A stretch of DNA of 64,000 bases from Legionella qingyii (GTDB lineage Bacteria; Pseudomonadota; Gammaproteobacteria; Legionellales; Legionellaceae): positions 11,519-75,518 of the forward strand of contig NZ_QHJG01000009.1 in assembly GCF_003184185.1 (NCBI RefSeq), written 5' to 3'. Below are positions 10,557-22,365 of this stretch, piece after piece (positions within the stretch are counted from its first letter, which is position 1; every line of letters begins with the position of its first letter). The position numbers were made by a program, and so were the translations under genes. Under the pieces are notes generated by a model, which was not told the origin of the DNA, did no database searches, and worked only from the letters and a program-made list of their open reading frames with translations.

Positions 10557-11687
10557 TACTAAAATCTAATACTTTGAAATTCTCATTAAACCACCGATAA
10601 CGATCCGCAAAATAATTAACCGAAACGATAGTACCTACCTAAACTGGACCCACAGCGATAGACCAATGGGACCAAACGGTTTTGCCTATGGCTTGCAGCA
10701 TAGAATTAATTATGCCATCCTGGTTGAACCCTTCCATTAGTTCACACCAAATAAGATCCTCCACCGCGTTAAAAACGACGCACCGGACTAGAAATGAGCG
10801 AAAGTAAAAGACCTAAAATAAATCGATACGACCAACAAAATGACAGAAATTAGAATTCCGGGCATCCTAAATTTATGGCTAGATTTGACCTATTAGGAGA
10901 AACCTCTAGATGAACCCTAACCGATGAAAAACAACCGCCTAAACAAGGACGTGAGTAAAAACCTCACCGTCACCCATTGCATAATGTTCCGCATGGGAAA
11001 ATAATACTGCTGTCAAATTCTCACTATATATGTCCATGTAAAAAAGTCAATGAATTGGGAATGCGGAACACGACACCCCATGAAAGTCACAATTACGAAC
11101 GTTACGTACCACGGAAAAAATATGTTTATTTTTGACTTCCAAGTAACGTCTTTTTTCGTTCTTTACCGCGCGCAATACACCGAAATAACTACTGGAATAA
11201 TAAGTAAAATTACCCGAAAACCTGATTAAAATAACTACCGATACAAAACTTATTACACTACGGAGTACTACCGGGTAGATTAGGCAATATATTTCTTCAT
11301 TTACAAGTTTAACCACGAACCAAGTGATTGATATCTCTATACGGCTAAAGAGATAATCAGGGAGAAAATTCATAAGACACACGGACCAATCGATATAATG
11401 ATCGGTTATTTCGTAACTACCGAAAATATAATTCATCATAGTCACAACCGAGTAATTATCGGTGTCACCCGTATTCATACAAAGGTAAGTAAGAAGGTAG
11501 TAGCTGGGTGGGTTTTATGTCGAACTACCATACCCTATCAAGTAGCTCAGTCTGGTGAAATAAGTAATACGAGTAACGTTGTCATTAAAAAGAAGGTTAA
11601 CATGATCGCATGTGACGTACCCAAATAGCCCAGGAAGCGCCTTTCCAGTTACTTTTCTGATAATTTCTTGTTTGTTGAAGTATGACT
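10557..11687 (+). CDS. cydB: Cytochrome bd ubiquinol oxidase subunit II
   Basis: 376 residues from ATG at 10557 (GGAG site). The N-terminus MILDYETLRVIWWLLLGVLL and the C-terminal helix (FLPIVLAYTAWVYRVLRGKV) are those of CydB, the structural partner of CydA. The gene follows cydA after 77 bases and precedes the tiny cydX by 16. The complex works in the inner membrane at low oxygen tension. Confidence 0.95.
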
Positions 11688-11703
11688 ATAATTCCTCTTT
11701 TTT

Positions 11704-11820
11704 TACACCATAAAGAGAACCTAAGAACCTTGTCCTGAGCGAACAAGTAAACGGTATAATTTGCGTTACACCAACCTCGATTCCCTATGACTATTTTTCT
11801 ATAGATGAAGTCTTAGCATT
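11704..11820 (+). CDS. cydX: Cytochrome bd small subunit CydX (YbgT family)
   Basis: A 38-residue single-helix protein, too short for most gene callers. It starts at ATG 11704 with a strong AAGGAG site. MWYFSWILGTGLACSFAI followed by LNAMW is the family signature. CydX stabilises the hemes of cytochrome bd. Its position directly after cydB is the standard one. Confidence 0.95.
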
Positions 11821-11848
11821 TTTTAAATTCCCAGTCCATCTAATTATT

Positions 11849-13063
11849 TACGCGTGTTCTTTTCTATAACAGTAGTAACCACGTCCGGGATGTCCCAATC
11901 CGGACCGTCGAAGGGAACGGTTATGATTAAATTTTTATCAATATGACCTATTTAATGGTCAAGCCCGAAACGTTATAGGGCTAATGCTACCAGCTCTTTA
12001 ACGGGAGTTGTGAGGCTGATAGTTGACAGATTTCTCCGAGTTACGAACCCTGTTCTAATTAGGCCTTAAATAAAAAGGTTAATTTGTTCGTTTTCACGAG
12101 TCACCACCGAGTAGCATACGTAATCTGAAATTGCTATTTCCGCGGGAAAATCCTATAAATCAGAGTTTAGTAAATTAATTTTTTCGTAACATACTCCAAC
12201 AAACGAGAATAAGATTATATCTTCACTATTGACTATGATGTCACCTTCTATAAGTTCTTCCAGTGGCATGTGCATGTCAGATAGATAGATTAGTTAGTCA
12301 ATAACTTCGTAGTGAACAACATCGACGACTATTAGCAAAGAGGCTCAGAGCAGCTTTCGATCCCTAAGGAAGACTACGGGTACTAAAGAGCTTTCATTAC
12401 TAAAATACGTTTTATCTTGTACTTTCTGGGGTGGTAGTAACACGAAAACTTATGAAACTGTGTCTGTTTCATCAACGCAAAAATGGATACAGATCGGTAC
12501 GTAGGAGTGACCACTACTGCCAAAGAGGGCTATTCCAACCGATATATTTTTCAGATTTACTAGTTGTTGAATAAAGTTTAAATCGCTTAGTCAAACTTTT
12601 TGTCAAACCTTGCTAGGTTTGTCATCCAGTCGCTAAAAAAATAGGTAATCAGCCACAAATAAGAGTTGCTAAACAACTACTTGCCAAACGAAATTATCCT
12701 CTACGTCGGCATCCATACGTAGGACACTGTCGGGTACCGAAATTAGACCCTAACTTCCCCAGACTTAGTAACCGTTTACGTTAAGCTACCCGTGAACGTG
12801 TTTTATTTCTATAACCAAGCTATCTTTAAAATCTCGCAATGGTTAGACTCGTATCCGTGCGATGTTTCGATTACATAGTACCATGATTAAACTATCAGTC
12901 AAATAAGTGTTGTTTATGTCAAAAACGAGTCGATGAATCGGTCACATGGAACGCTGAGCGGTTAGTGCTAAATAATGGAAAATTTGCATAGTAATACCTA
13001 ATAAACAGTCCGTCTTGATCGGGGTAGTGAAGCGAATAACTTTTCCAAGCTAATACAAAAATT
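11849..13063 (+). CDS. UbiH/VisC-type FAD monooxygenase (ubiquinone biosynthesis)
   Basis: 404 residues from ATG at 11849. The N-terminal FAD-binding Rossmann motif is DIVIIGAGPTGLGLAASLA. The second FAD motif near residue 300 reads PVTAHGFNLGLKGSESLANA, the HPxAGQGLNLGLxD motif of aromatic-ring hydroxylases in the ubiquinone pathway, with some changes. Members are UbiH, UbiF/Coq7-replacing enzymes and VisC; I cannot separate them from sequence. The stop overlaps the hemN start by ten bases. Confidence 0.8.
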
Positions 13064-14421
13064 TACTACAAAGACTTGTTAATTATAATTTGATACTCCC
13101 CGTCAAAGGTGCCATATGATCGATGGGTTGGCGAGGAGTGAAAAGATGACTCTAATTACGCTGTTGAATAAGCGTTACCGAAGTACGATAGGGTCGGGTC
13201 CTGTGAAACAGAAATATATAAGTATAAGGTAAGACAGTCGTTAACACGACCATAACGCCTACGATATGATTTTAGTCGTTGTTTCTTAGGCGACAACTTC
13301 TCATACAATTCCATAATTATGTTCTTTATTTGAATCAATGGTCTGATGACGGGGGGGTTACGAACTTGCACTGAGTATAAGTAAAACCACCCCCGAGTGG
13401 TTGGAATAATAGAGGAGTTAATAAAAACTTCAACTACTCTTCATAAGCTCTCCGTAAAGTACATCGTGGAGTACGTCTTTATCGGTATCTTCAGCTGGGA
13501 GCATGATAGTTACTTCTTTTTTATTCGCGGATACGATCACGGGAACACTTAGCTTATTCGTAACCGCGTGTTCTAAAATTGGGGCTGCAAGTTGTCCGCT
13601 AGTTATCTCTCGTTGGTTAGCTTAACCAAGTTAGTACGTAGTTAGAAAAATCTGTCATATCGTAATTGTTGTATTTGGAACTAAACTACATACCTAATGG
13701 GTTTGTTTGTTATCTTTCATAACTTTTATTATATCTTCGTCAAAGAAATAATTTAGGTTCATCCTAACGGAAAAAACGGATGCGAGTACAGGCAACCTAC
13801 TTTTTCGTGTACGTTGATTAGGTCCTTCTCCTAGAGGGTTTACTACGGTCAGCTTATCTTTACAAAACGGACCGAAGACTTGTTGAATTTGTTTTTCCGA
13901 TAAATGGATAACCGAATCTAGTAAAACGATTTGGTTGTCTGGGGTACCGTGAACGCAATTTATGTTTTTGTGATTTTTCTTTAAAAGTTCCTATGTCACA
14001 ACTCTCACGTAGAGTAGAATAACCCAATCCTCGAAGTAGCTAGTCAGTTAATTGAGTACCTATACGCGTTTTATGTAGGCTGGATTTCGTCATATTTTTG
14101 TGGCAGTATTTAGTAGATAATGGGTAACACGCGCCATACCTCTAGACGTGACTTCTAGTTGATTCCTTTCGCTAATAACTACTATAATACACAATAGAAC
14201 TTCACCTAGAGTTTTTTGTAACACGACACAAATTAATAGGAGAACTAATAAAACTATCACTTGAAGCGAGCGATCTGTTGAATCAATTTCTACCAGACCA
14301 GCGTTAATTGCTGATGTATTAAGTTTAAGTGGGGTTTCGTTCTGTTTATTGGGCTCAACATTCATCGATAAAACTAGCGAAAAAATTTTGGTTATGTGTT
14401 TCTGTGAGTTCTTAGTGAACT
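13054..14421 (+). CDS. hemN: Oxygen-independent coproporphyrinogen III oxidase
   Basis: 455 residues, start ATG at 13054 with AAGG upstream. The N-terminus has the family stretch FPRYTSYPTAPH, and the C-terminal domain keeps YFDSELRSLDNLVKDGLV. HemN is a radical-SAM enzyme that oxidatively decarboxylates coproporphyrinogen III to protoporphyrinogen IX without oxygen, in the cytoplasm. I did not proof-read the cluster cysteines. Its place after the cyd genes groups heme supply with cytochrome bd. It is convergent with the HD-GYP gene. Confidence 0.9.
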
Positions 14422-14492
14422 TTAATCATTTTAAGTTTTTTCTGGCTTCTTACGAAAAGTTTGTTCTGAATGCGGGGAGGGTTCCGTCTGTA

Positions 14493-16775
14493 GATGTAAT
14501 GTCTTCGTGGTATTACTTTAAATTTAAATAAAAGAAATTTTTAGAATTACGTCCAAAATGTTTGAAGTCCCAGTATATCGAGGGGCGACAAAAATGTATT
14601 AAGTAGTTCTCGGTGTAGTTAAGGTGCTCGTCCGGATATCCCCGCTACCCTTCTGTAGCGAAGTTGATTTAGACGTTGACGTTCATAAAAACGAAGCTCT
14701 GCCTATAGTAATGGAAAATTTACCAACCCCATCGGTCTTGGTAGGTTAGCAAGCACTACGACTATTTATTAGACTCGATGTAGTCCTTCATTCAAGTATA
14801 AGAAATGATAAAGCATGGGTGAAACATGCACGCAGAAATAGTCGACGTTAAGGTTTAGCCGATCGAAAGGGCCAAATGAATTATTGAGTCATCCATGTAA
14901 TTAAAAAGGATATAGTACCTAATACCGTCGGTAAAAATTAACAAGTTATTCTAAACCTAGGTGAGGGTAAAGACATCGTTATCGATGTCGTTCGACTCGA
15001 TGGGCGAGAACTACCGGACGGCATATGCCCAGAGCATTAAGCTGATAAAAACGGTATCATTGTTAACATAGTAGTTCTCTAAAAAATTCTAATCATATCC
15101 GTAAAAAATTAACAACGAGCCGGTTAAAGGCAAGTCATTATAGGTTTTGGCTAGGTTAATGACGTCCAAATAAAAGATTTTATCAAAGCCTCGATATTTG
15201 AAGGTCCAACTAGACAAGGGGTAAAAAAAAGTGCGGGTTTTTAAGTTTCACTTCCCCTTATAGATAAAGAACTCTAGAAAAATTGTGCCATAGTAAGTAA
15301 GATATTTAGAGTAGTCCTACCCGGTTCAAAGAATATAAGTACGGTTAGTAGAGTGGTGATCATATTGGTTTATGTGAACGATTTCGACTCAAGTGTATTC
15401 ATTTATCAAGTAGGACCTGTTATTTTTGCGGTTAGTTTCTCACCGACGAGTTATACGCTTTTGCTCTAAGCGAAAGTTCATTAAAAAGAAGCCGAAAAAA
15501 AGCTCTTTTACGTAACCTTATATTTACTCTTTGGTAAACTTTAAATAATTTAAGTAGTTGGCAGGTATAAGCAAGTAATGCATAGTATAATTTTCTTTAC
15601 TATGGGTATTATAAGAAAACGAGTGGGAATTCAACTTTTAATTAATGTGAGAACTGAGGTTTTATTAATTTCGAGCGAGATAGATCGAAACGGAGCCCAC
15701 CGTTTAGTAAAAAATAACTACTATTTTGTTCTCTGAGAAGACTAAATTCAACAACAAGCGTGGTCCCCTTTATTAGAAATCGTATCCGAAAGACCCCTTA
15801 AAGTCCCGGTTGAACGGCCGCTACTATTGATAAATTATTTATTAAGCTAAATAGTTTCCCAAGGGTCTACTGTTGCCGTAGTTATAGCTCGTAAAGTGTC
15901 TAAGCGACGTAAGGTAGGCGGTAAAGAACTAAGTTGACGGGATTAAAACGTAAGTTTTCAGCCAACCTATGTAGTCAATTATTAAACACTTTTTCTTATA
16001 AAAAAAGAACAAGAAGCTCACGCACGGAGACAAGACACTATAGATTTTATGAAGGTTACTAACGTCCGACCACTAAATTCTATTAGGACCACGACATTTA
16101 GCGCTGTACAGAACAGCGTAATAGACAACGATTCTAAAATCGAACCATAACGCAGCTTTAATTTAAGGGTCTATAAAAAAGGTTATAAACGAAGCAGTGT
16201 TTTAGAGACGATAGTCCTACTTTTACTTCATAACCCAGCCAAGGTTAATTAAGTAGACCTCATGTGAATTACTAAAACCGTTTTCGTCTTAAATGTATTC
16301 ATATTTGTAATAACAATTATTATATCTAAGGTTACTCGCTAACAAGTGAATTCCGAGCCTTCGCACGAAGTGATAGTATGTTATTTCGAAGACACACAAA
16401 AGCGAGCCACTATAGTGCATGATAACGCTCATTATTTTGAAATAAGGGCTCGCAATTAAATAAATTTGACTGTAGCCGGTATTTAAAGCTCGGTAAAAGT
16501 GCAACTACAAGGGTAAGTTTTCTAACTCCTGGATGTCTATCTCGTACAAGCTAAAAAAATTTTTGAAAAAGGAAACTTTCGAGTGGCAGTCCAACTATTA
16601 AACCTCTTATTAGCCGACCTCACCTTGGATATTCAAATAGTACTCACCAAAGCTTATTAAGAAGTCGAGCAAACAACGTCAGTTGTTTTGTTAAAGGTAG
16701 GTCATGTTTTTAGCGTAGTATACGACAAAGTTTATTCCATATTATAAATCGACTATTTAGTAAATATAGAAGGTA
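14493..16775 (-). CDS. Multi-PAS / GAF-like sensor with HD-GYP c-di-GMP phosphodiesterase domain
   Basis: 760 residues from ATG at 16775. It opens with a PAS domain (YTLFETAYDAIFVLDGN), then a second PAS (RFRALSEQSLIGIYI), a probable GAF-like segment, a third PAS (RFRILSSHSLIGVFI) and a C-terminal HD-GYP domain. The catalytic HD sits in AAIIHDIGKINVPTELL, after RDPYTAGHQERV, and is followed by HHERLDGSGYP. HD-GYP enzymes hydrolyse cyclic di-GMP. In the last motif, the loop that gives the family its name reads GSGYP; variants at this loop occur. No membrane segment was seen, so it is probably cytoplasmic. It faces fadL across a 230-base divergent promoter region. Confidence 0.88.
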
Positions 16776-17005
16776 CTTAAATTTGAGCAAACTCTTTAAA
16801 AGTATAATCCTACTTATCTTAATACCTGATATTTGGCGTTTTTCACGTTTCACACTGAAATAGTTCGTTTAACTACGAAAAGACCTCGTAGTATCGGTTT
16901 GAGAGAACAACCCAAACTTAATTGGAACGTTTTATTTTGAAGGAACTGATATACTTTTTTATGAGAATGTTGAACTTTCTATAAGGGTAAGAGCGGAGTT
17001 CCAAA
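16776..17005. promoter_or_regulatory. Divergent promoter region between the HD-GYP gene and fadL
   Basis: Rightward, towards fadL, there is TTGACT at 16944-16949 and TACAAC at 16967-16972, a 17-base spacer and a good sigma-70 match. Short frames in this stretch end quickly and have no ribosome-binding site, so I read it as regulatory. The leftward promoter for the HD-GYP gene was not pinned down. Confidence 0.45.
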
Positions 17006-18226
17006 TACCGATCGAATTAACTATATTCCTTCATGAATTAATATCCAAAAAACAAGAATCCAAGCGGTGATGTACGGAGAAAATAACTTGTTTGTTAACC
17101 TTGACGACATCATTTTCTACGGTGTCGGCAAATGAAGTTGGGCCGCCGTAATTGATAAAGTGGAGTAGTTGTTGAATAGGAAGATCCGTGGAACCGTTCT
17201 CGCGTTAAACTCAAGTCGCCCTAACGCGTTTTTTATGGAAAACCCCCCTGACTTAGCCCTAGTTGATGAAGATTTAGGTTAAAAAAGAACGGAAGATACA
17301 TAGAATCGTAGGGATATTTACTTGCTAAACATCGCCCAAAACGTAAGCAACGCTTACTAAAATTAGCGCTTAACCTATTGGTTGGCTAAGAAGCGATATA
17401 AGAACGTGCGTTAGTTTGCGTATTATAACTAAAATAAGGGCGAGAACCGTAATTTTAATTAGTTATAGAAAGGTATCCCCGTTTGTAATTAAAAAGGATA
17501 CGAGTAGAGTAGGTTCTTGGATAACGACGGCCGTATCGAGCAAACTTATAAGGGCTCTCATCTTCGAACTTACTGTCAGTTCGTTTGTCAAATCCACCAC
17601 TAAAACCCTATGATTAATTTGGGTCATTTTTTTGTCGGAACCCAAAATTAATAGCGTCAAGTTACTGGATATTAAATGTCCCATCATCATGTTATAGACC
17701 AAACGTCATGTAAAGAAGCCTACTAATGGTAAAATTTATGACCTGTGGTCGTTCTTCACAACGCTGTAATTCGGTAAAATAGTTACTTTTTAATCCGAAA
17801 AATCCTTGACAAGTTATGGACGTTACCTTATAAAAATTTCTTCAAAGACAGATATTGAAACGTTGAGTTCGCCGGAGGGTTCAGAAATAGTAGGGATTCC
17901 GAGCGTAATTAATAGTGAAAGTGTTGTCAACCGAAGATTGGGAGCCCCGTTTGATATTTCAAAGCTGTTTCACCTATCAAGCGCATCGTCCTTGTATATT
18001 AGTCAGCGGTAGCTTACCCTCTAAAGTTTAACCGGGACCTCTGTCAAACCAATGACCAAAAAGGTACCCTATAGTTTACTACTTAGTAGAGTGACAACTA
18101 AAGCCAATACCGGTACCAAAAAAATTTTTCCTTGTATAATTATAGGTTTGGAGGGTCTTATAATGTTGACCGTAATTACTTCCGCAGGTACTGCGGCAGA
18201 GTGAGTTTAAATGCGAGTGAAGAATT
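17006..18226 (+). CDS. fadL: FadL-family outer-membrane long-chain fatty acid transporter
   Basis: 406 residues from ATG at 17006. A signal peptide (LIIGFLFLGSPLHA) is followed by the conserved N-terminal plug region TAVVKDATAVYFNPAAL, the FadL hallmark. The C-terminal strands read MNHLTVDFGYGHGFF and VSLKFTLTS. The barrel takes up long-chain fatty acids or other hydrophobic compounds through the outer membrane. It has its own sigma-70-like promoter upstream and converges on the next gene. Confidence 0.88.
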
Positions 18227-18330
18227 ACCATTTGAACTTATTCTGTTATAAAGTATCAGAGCTCTGACTGCAATCAAAACTTCTATTCTTTATCTAAACT
18301 TGTTATCTAATGAAGCAATTAATCAGGTTT

Positions 18331-18804
18331 AATTTCTAGTCATCATATCGATAAGCAATAACAACTATTAAGACGTTTACGTCTTTGTCATATTCGATAA
18401 TTGAACCGCAAAACTCTTCTGAGTAATACGAACCCTCAGTGAACTAATGTTTATAGCTTTGGTACTAGTCAATTATTAAATTGATTTGATAGTTCTCTAA
18501 AAAGTCCTTCTCTGAACGATTTTCGTTGAAGTCGTACAAAACTTTTAAGAACTCGAAATACTATAAGGACACCAGGCTTGAAGGTAAGGGGAGGGTGCTT
18601 CGGATCAGAGGCTACCTGTTTTAGCAATACAAGTGACGATTTTTTTGATTACCAATTATCAGGACCCTATCTCGAAAGGGCGTTCTCGGTATGGAGGAAT
18701 AGGTTAAATAACCCCCGAGGGAGAAAGAGCTCATAACTTATTCGAAAAGGTCGTAGTCAATATCTACTTTTTTATTGATGAAATAAAAGATTAAACCTGA
18801 GGTT
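18331..18804 (-). CDS. Conserved-looking hypothetical protein, 157 residues
   Basis: Start chosen at TTG 18804 because an ideal AGGAGG lies six bases upstream; it ends with TAA at 18331. There is no signal peptide and no membrane helix. The sequence (KVVIFSSITDAGKAYSILEK, later FVGGEWKFGPQEYHKAQEF) has a regular alpha/beta look, but I recognise no family. It follows the second yceI gene by 44 bases and could be its operon partner. Confidence 0.6.
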
Positions 18805-18848
18805 CCAATGGAGGACATATACTATATATTGTTTATTGAAATTGCATT

Positions 18849-19418
18849 AATAACAAATACGCATCGTTGGCGAAATTTCAAATGCCAATGGAGTAGAAAA
18901 TAAAGTGATCATGAGCTGGTTAGTGGAACAGGTTATGGTTTTATTTCAGCAAAATCCAAGCATACGGGAAGTTGTTGGTCTACTAGAAATCCACTGAGAC
19001 ATCGTCATTTTCATTCACAATGACCGTGGCTAAATAAAAAATACCAATTATAGGGTTATCGAAGTATTAAAAATAGTAGGAAAAATCACTTAAATCAGCT
19101 GAATTTGAGTCGGGATCCTTTGAGAAATCGTAATTTGGTCAGACTTGACTCATTATAACTGCTTTAAAGGCGTATACTTCAACAATCACTTAAGTACAAG
19201 TGTTGATGTAGGTGTGACGACAAAACTATTAAAACCCCCAGACGTTGATAAAAACGGCATTTGAGAAATTTACTCGGTCATTGTCCACGTAATAAAACAC
19301 AACGTCATTTTGAATATGACGAAAGTAACCCTTGTTCACAGGTAAGTCCATTTCGTCGGCTTAAGCGTAACTGTGATGAGTTTTTGTTTTCTTTCTTTTT
19401 TATGAATTAGTAAAAGTA
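18849..19418 (-). CDS. YceI-family periplasmic lipid-binding protein (second copy)
   Basis: 189 residues with a hydrophobic signal peptide (YFFFLLLF, then SVNANSAAL) followed by PEWTLVPNESNLSF, the typical YceI start. It overlaps the cytochrome b561 gene by four bases. YceI proteins are small lipocalin-like barrels that bind polyisoprenoid or quinone-like lipids in the periplasm. The pair of yceI genes around a cytochrome b561 is a known arrangement. Confidence 0.85.
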
Positions 19419-19948
19419 CCCTTGTAAGAGGCATTATATAGTAGGAATAACTATTTTACTACAAAATCTCGTCGTCGACGTACGTATGTTTAACGGCGTT
19501 ATTCTCGTATTGGATTGGTGAGTACTTGGGTAAGTTTATTCTGTGCAAACGAAAGTAGTCCGCGATATTCTAATCCATCCCATTTATTAGGTTTTTTACT
19601 ACGTCCGTTGGGACGACGACTCCATTAATTGGTGGGTCATTAACCGTATCGTTTGTATTTATGTATTTTACGGGTCACGTACGACGCACGTCGTTAAAAA
19701 AGTTCGGTTCCATTTCGGTCAAGTCCTGAAAGTAAGCGATTCGCGGTTTACTAAGAATTTTATCGATTTTTGTCCTGATTTTTTGGTATGAGAAATACGG
19801 TCGGTATTTTAAAGTCAGAAACCCGTGAGGTCCCGTATCTTTGGTATATGTTTGGATCACGGTTATCGGGATAATAATTATTTCGTTAATGGGTTACTTT
19901 ATGATAGCGTTACTACGGTTTTACTCAACTCGACAAAAACTAAACGTA
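19415..19948 (-). CDS. Cytochrome b561 (CybB-type membrane diheme protein)
   Basis: 177 residues. The first membrane helix contains the expected heme-ligand histidine (IVFHWVIALLIIGLL), and a later segment has MHAAAALKHHF, the second conserved histidine group. These four-helix proteins pass electrons between quinol and a periplasmic partner. It starts at ATG 19948 behind an AGGATA site, nine bases after the first yceI gene, and overlaps the second, so all three are one operon. Confidence 0.88.
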
Positions 19949-19956
19949 CTTTATAG

Positions 19957-20586
19957 GATAAAAAATGGGACACGGACAAGAAATAGAACTAGACCAAAAC
20001 ATAAGACTAGATCTATTCGGAGTCGAGGTTATCTTTCTAAGTGAAATAGCGAGTGTCGCCCGTTCTTACGTAACTAAGGCTTTAGCCTTGCTAAATATCT
20101 CGGACACCGACATTTTGGTTGTCTGTAGAATAATGATTAACCTAAGTAGGGGAGAAATAAATTCCATTGAACATTGTGGTGACCAAACGAATGGGGTGCA
20201 TTTCAATTCCACGGTAGTTGACAACGAAATAATAGTGGAACTCCGCAATGAAATAATGATTGTTTCCAACGACATCCTATTACGAGTCGCAGTTTTTTGT
20301 TTAATGAAAAATTTACAAATAGTTCGAGTCCTTATGGGCATTAGTATAGGAATTGTAGTTAACAGTGTAATTAAAATGAAACTGAACCTAACAGAAATAG
20401 TTCTTGATCGACAGGGCAACGTATGGTAAACGGTATAACTCAACACTTTGGGTTCACAAGTCGTGAGGTATTTTATATTCATACTAAAAATAGGTTTCAT
20501 ATGCAAAGTCTCCGTCGTTTATAACCTCATCTTTTTCATTAACGCTATTCGTTACTACTCTCGCTCGAAGGATCCCAAACGAAGTA
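19957..20586 (-). CDS. YceI-family periplasmic lipid-binding protein (first copy)
   Basis: 209 residues from ATG at 20586 with AAGGAA upstream. A signal peptide (SLLIAITFSTPIFAA) is followed by SETYTLDKNHTYILWSAEHLG, an excellent match to the YceI N-terminus. Later it has SINRSDFGINAFLPAVSD. It is expected to bind an isoprenoid chain in the periplasm. It precedes cytochrome b561 and a second yceI. Confidence 0.9.
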
Positions 20587-20637
20587 TTAATTAAAGGAAT
20601 AAAATTATAGTCAAATTTAGTTAATATATAATTTAAA

Positions 20638-20904
20638 AATGAGCCCAAACTCTAATGGGGGTTGTTAAGCAAGTGTCTCAGGAAATCCATTGTTTTATTT
20701 CCGTAGAAAGACGAACAGAAATCATCGTCTTCTTCGTGTACTTCGTCAACGGCATCGTGTCAGTAAGTAGGGAAAAAATCGTTAAGGTATCGTAAAAAGT
20801 CAACGTCGTTATCACAGTAACAATAGACGACGACTTGAAGGTCAACGTTGTTCTTGTTTTTTTCGTCAGTAATGACTAACGTAGTTGAATAGAGCACATT
20901 TGTA
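20638..20904 (-). CDS. DUF2282 family small exported protein
   Basis: 88 residues, ATG at 20904 with GGAAGGG upstream. A signal peptide (SVMTAFFVLVATGSSAA) is followed by KCYGIAKKGMNDCATAT, the two-cysteine signature of DUF2282 proteins. These usually stand next to DUF692/DUF2063 genes (copper-related methanobactin-type systems). Those partners are absent here; the next gene is yceI. The function of this lone copy is unknown. Confidence 0.85.
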
Positions 20905-21007
20905 CCAAAAGGGAAGGTAATTTACTTAAGAAGTAATTTTATGTTATCACTATAACTTTGCTGTTCATATTCTAATTTTTTGCTATAGGTTGAGTTCTTC
21001 GATTATT

Positions 21008-21643
21008 AGTTAGTTCTTTCCTTGGTTAGTATAATTCAAGTGGCGGTTTTCCGTGAGAACGATTTTCTCCTCTTAATTCAAAAACCAAATTACATAGTTA
21101 TAATCGTCTATTCCGGACGTATCGACCTAGTTACGTCAACCGTTAGGTGGGGTATGTAACTTATAATAAACACGCATTTTGGTAAAGACAATTGTTTCGT
21201 ACTAATTACGTTGGGTTAAAGTACGGTTGATGATTTTATTGTCCATAAAAACATTAGGCGTTTTTTAGTTAGGTTCAAAGTACTAGTAAATTACCTTGGT
21301 AATTAGGTGGTCGTGGAAGTTACTTATTGCAAAGCTATGGTAGGTCAACGTTTAATTCTGTTATTAGGCGTTAAAGTAGTTACCTGTTCATTGGAGGGAG
21401 TGTTATACGTCGTTATACTCCGCTATGTCCGTAGAATTTAGCGGTTCCTAACTAATGTAGGTTTAACTATGATAAAAAAACATATATAACACGTAGTGAT
21501 GATTGGTCAAATGGAAGATAAAGGTACGTAGGTGAACGATGTCCAAATTAACGTCGACTTCGGCTTTTTACTAAACGGTTTGCACGACATTGTATCCAAA
21601 ATGGTGTTAGGCACAGTCATGGTCACTATTTTTTTACGAAGTA
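21008..21643 (-). CDS. bioD: ATP-dependent dethiobiotin synthetase
   Basis: 211 residues. The N-terminus MKHFFITGTDTDCGKTY carries the P-loop variant of BioD. The end reads LLARVPFGGELNMIGSFLD. The enzyme carboxylates 7,8-diaminopelargonate to dethiobiotin. It starts at ATG 21643, overlapping the bioH stop by four bases. It is the last gene of the bioBFHD operon. Confidence 0.95.
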
Positions 21644-22365
21644 AATTATTTAGGAGCATGAAGCAGTTATTTATTCAGACGTACACTATTTTTACCGTAC
21701 ACCCGTCGAGCGAATATATTGTGTATTACTCGAAGTCCTATCCGGTTAACGTACCTCAAGTAACGAAATTAACCGTGTTAGCCTAGTTCAGCTGGTTTAT
21801 ATTTCGTCCAACCGAACAATTTGACGAAATTAACAAGTGCGTTTAGGGTTCAAAGATTTTAGAATTCTGGTCTAAGGTTCGGAAGACGTCTACCGTTAAA
21901 TACTCCGTCTACTACATTGAGAAGTAATCTAAAATAAGGTAACTCGAGATTTTTAAGAAAATTACATCGTACACCTAGAAAACTATTAAAGAATATTTTA
22001 AAAAATTTTTGAAGTAGTCTTTGTGGACCGGTGTCTAGCCATATATTTTTAGCTCCCCTACTTCAGTGTAATTATTCTATTGGATGGGATAGTCCAAGAA
22101 GATGACGTTTTGCGTAACGTATATTAGGGGGGTATCTGGTTGGATAATTACGTTTAAAAAGCCCATTGACCAACTGGTTCTCTCAAAATTTAAATAGGGT
22201 TAGGTACTAACCCGATACTGGTTTAGGACCGTTTAGTTGCTTATAGTCAACTATTAGGTACTCCTCGAATCCATAATTACCACTGGTCTGGACCGACAGC
22301 TTAGGGGTAGGTACTTTTTTTTATTCTCCTATAGGAAGAGGCATTGATACCTACGAATACAAGTA
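21640..22365 (-). CDS. bioH: Pimeloyl-ACP methyl ester carboxylesterase
   Basis: 241 residues of an alpha/beta hydrolase. The oxyanion-hole region FFHGWGFDSQVW is visible near the N-terminus, and AAHMPFLSH, which holds the catalytic histidine, lies near the end. BioH frees pimeloyl-ACP by removing the methyl group added by BioC. It overlaps bioF by 20 bases and bioD by four. No bioC gene is present between bioH and bioD, so BioC must be encoded elsewhere or replaced. Confidence 0.93.

Noticed and set aside
12905..13067. An alternative short rightward frame overlapping the end of the UbiH-type gene.
   Set aside because: The monooxygenase frame covers the same bases and carries family motifs to its own stop at 13063.
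14385..14524. A short rightward frame running past the hemN stop into the end of the HD-GYP gene.
   Set aside because: It has no start signal and overlaps hemN in a different frame; hemN is clearly the real gene.
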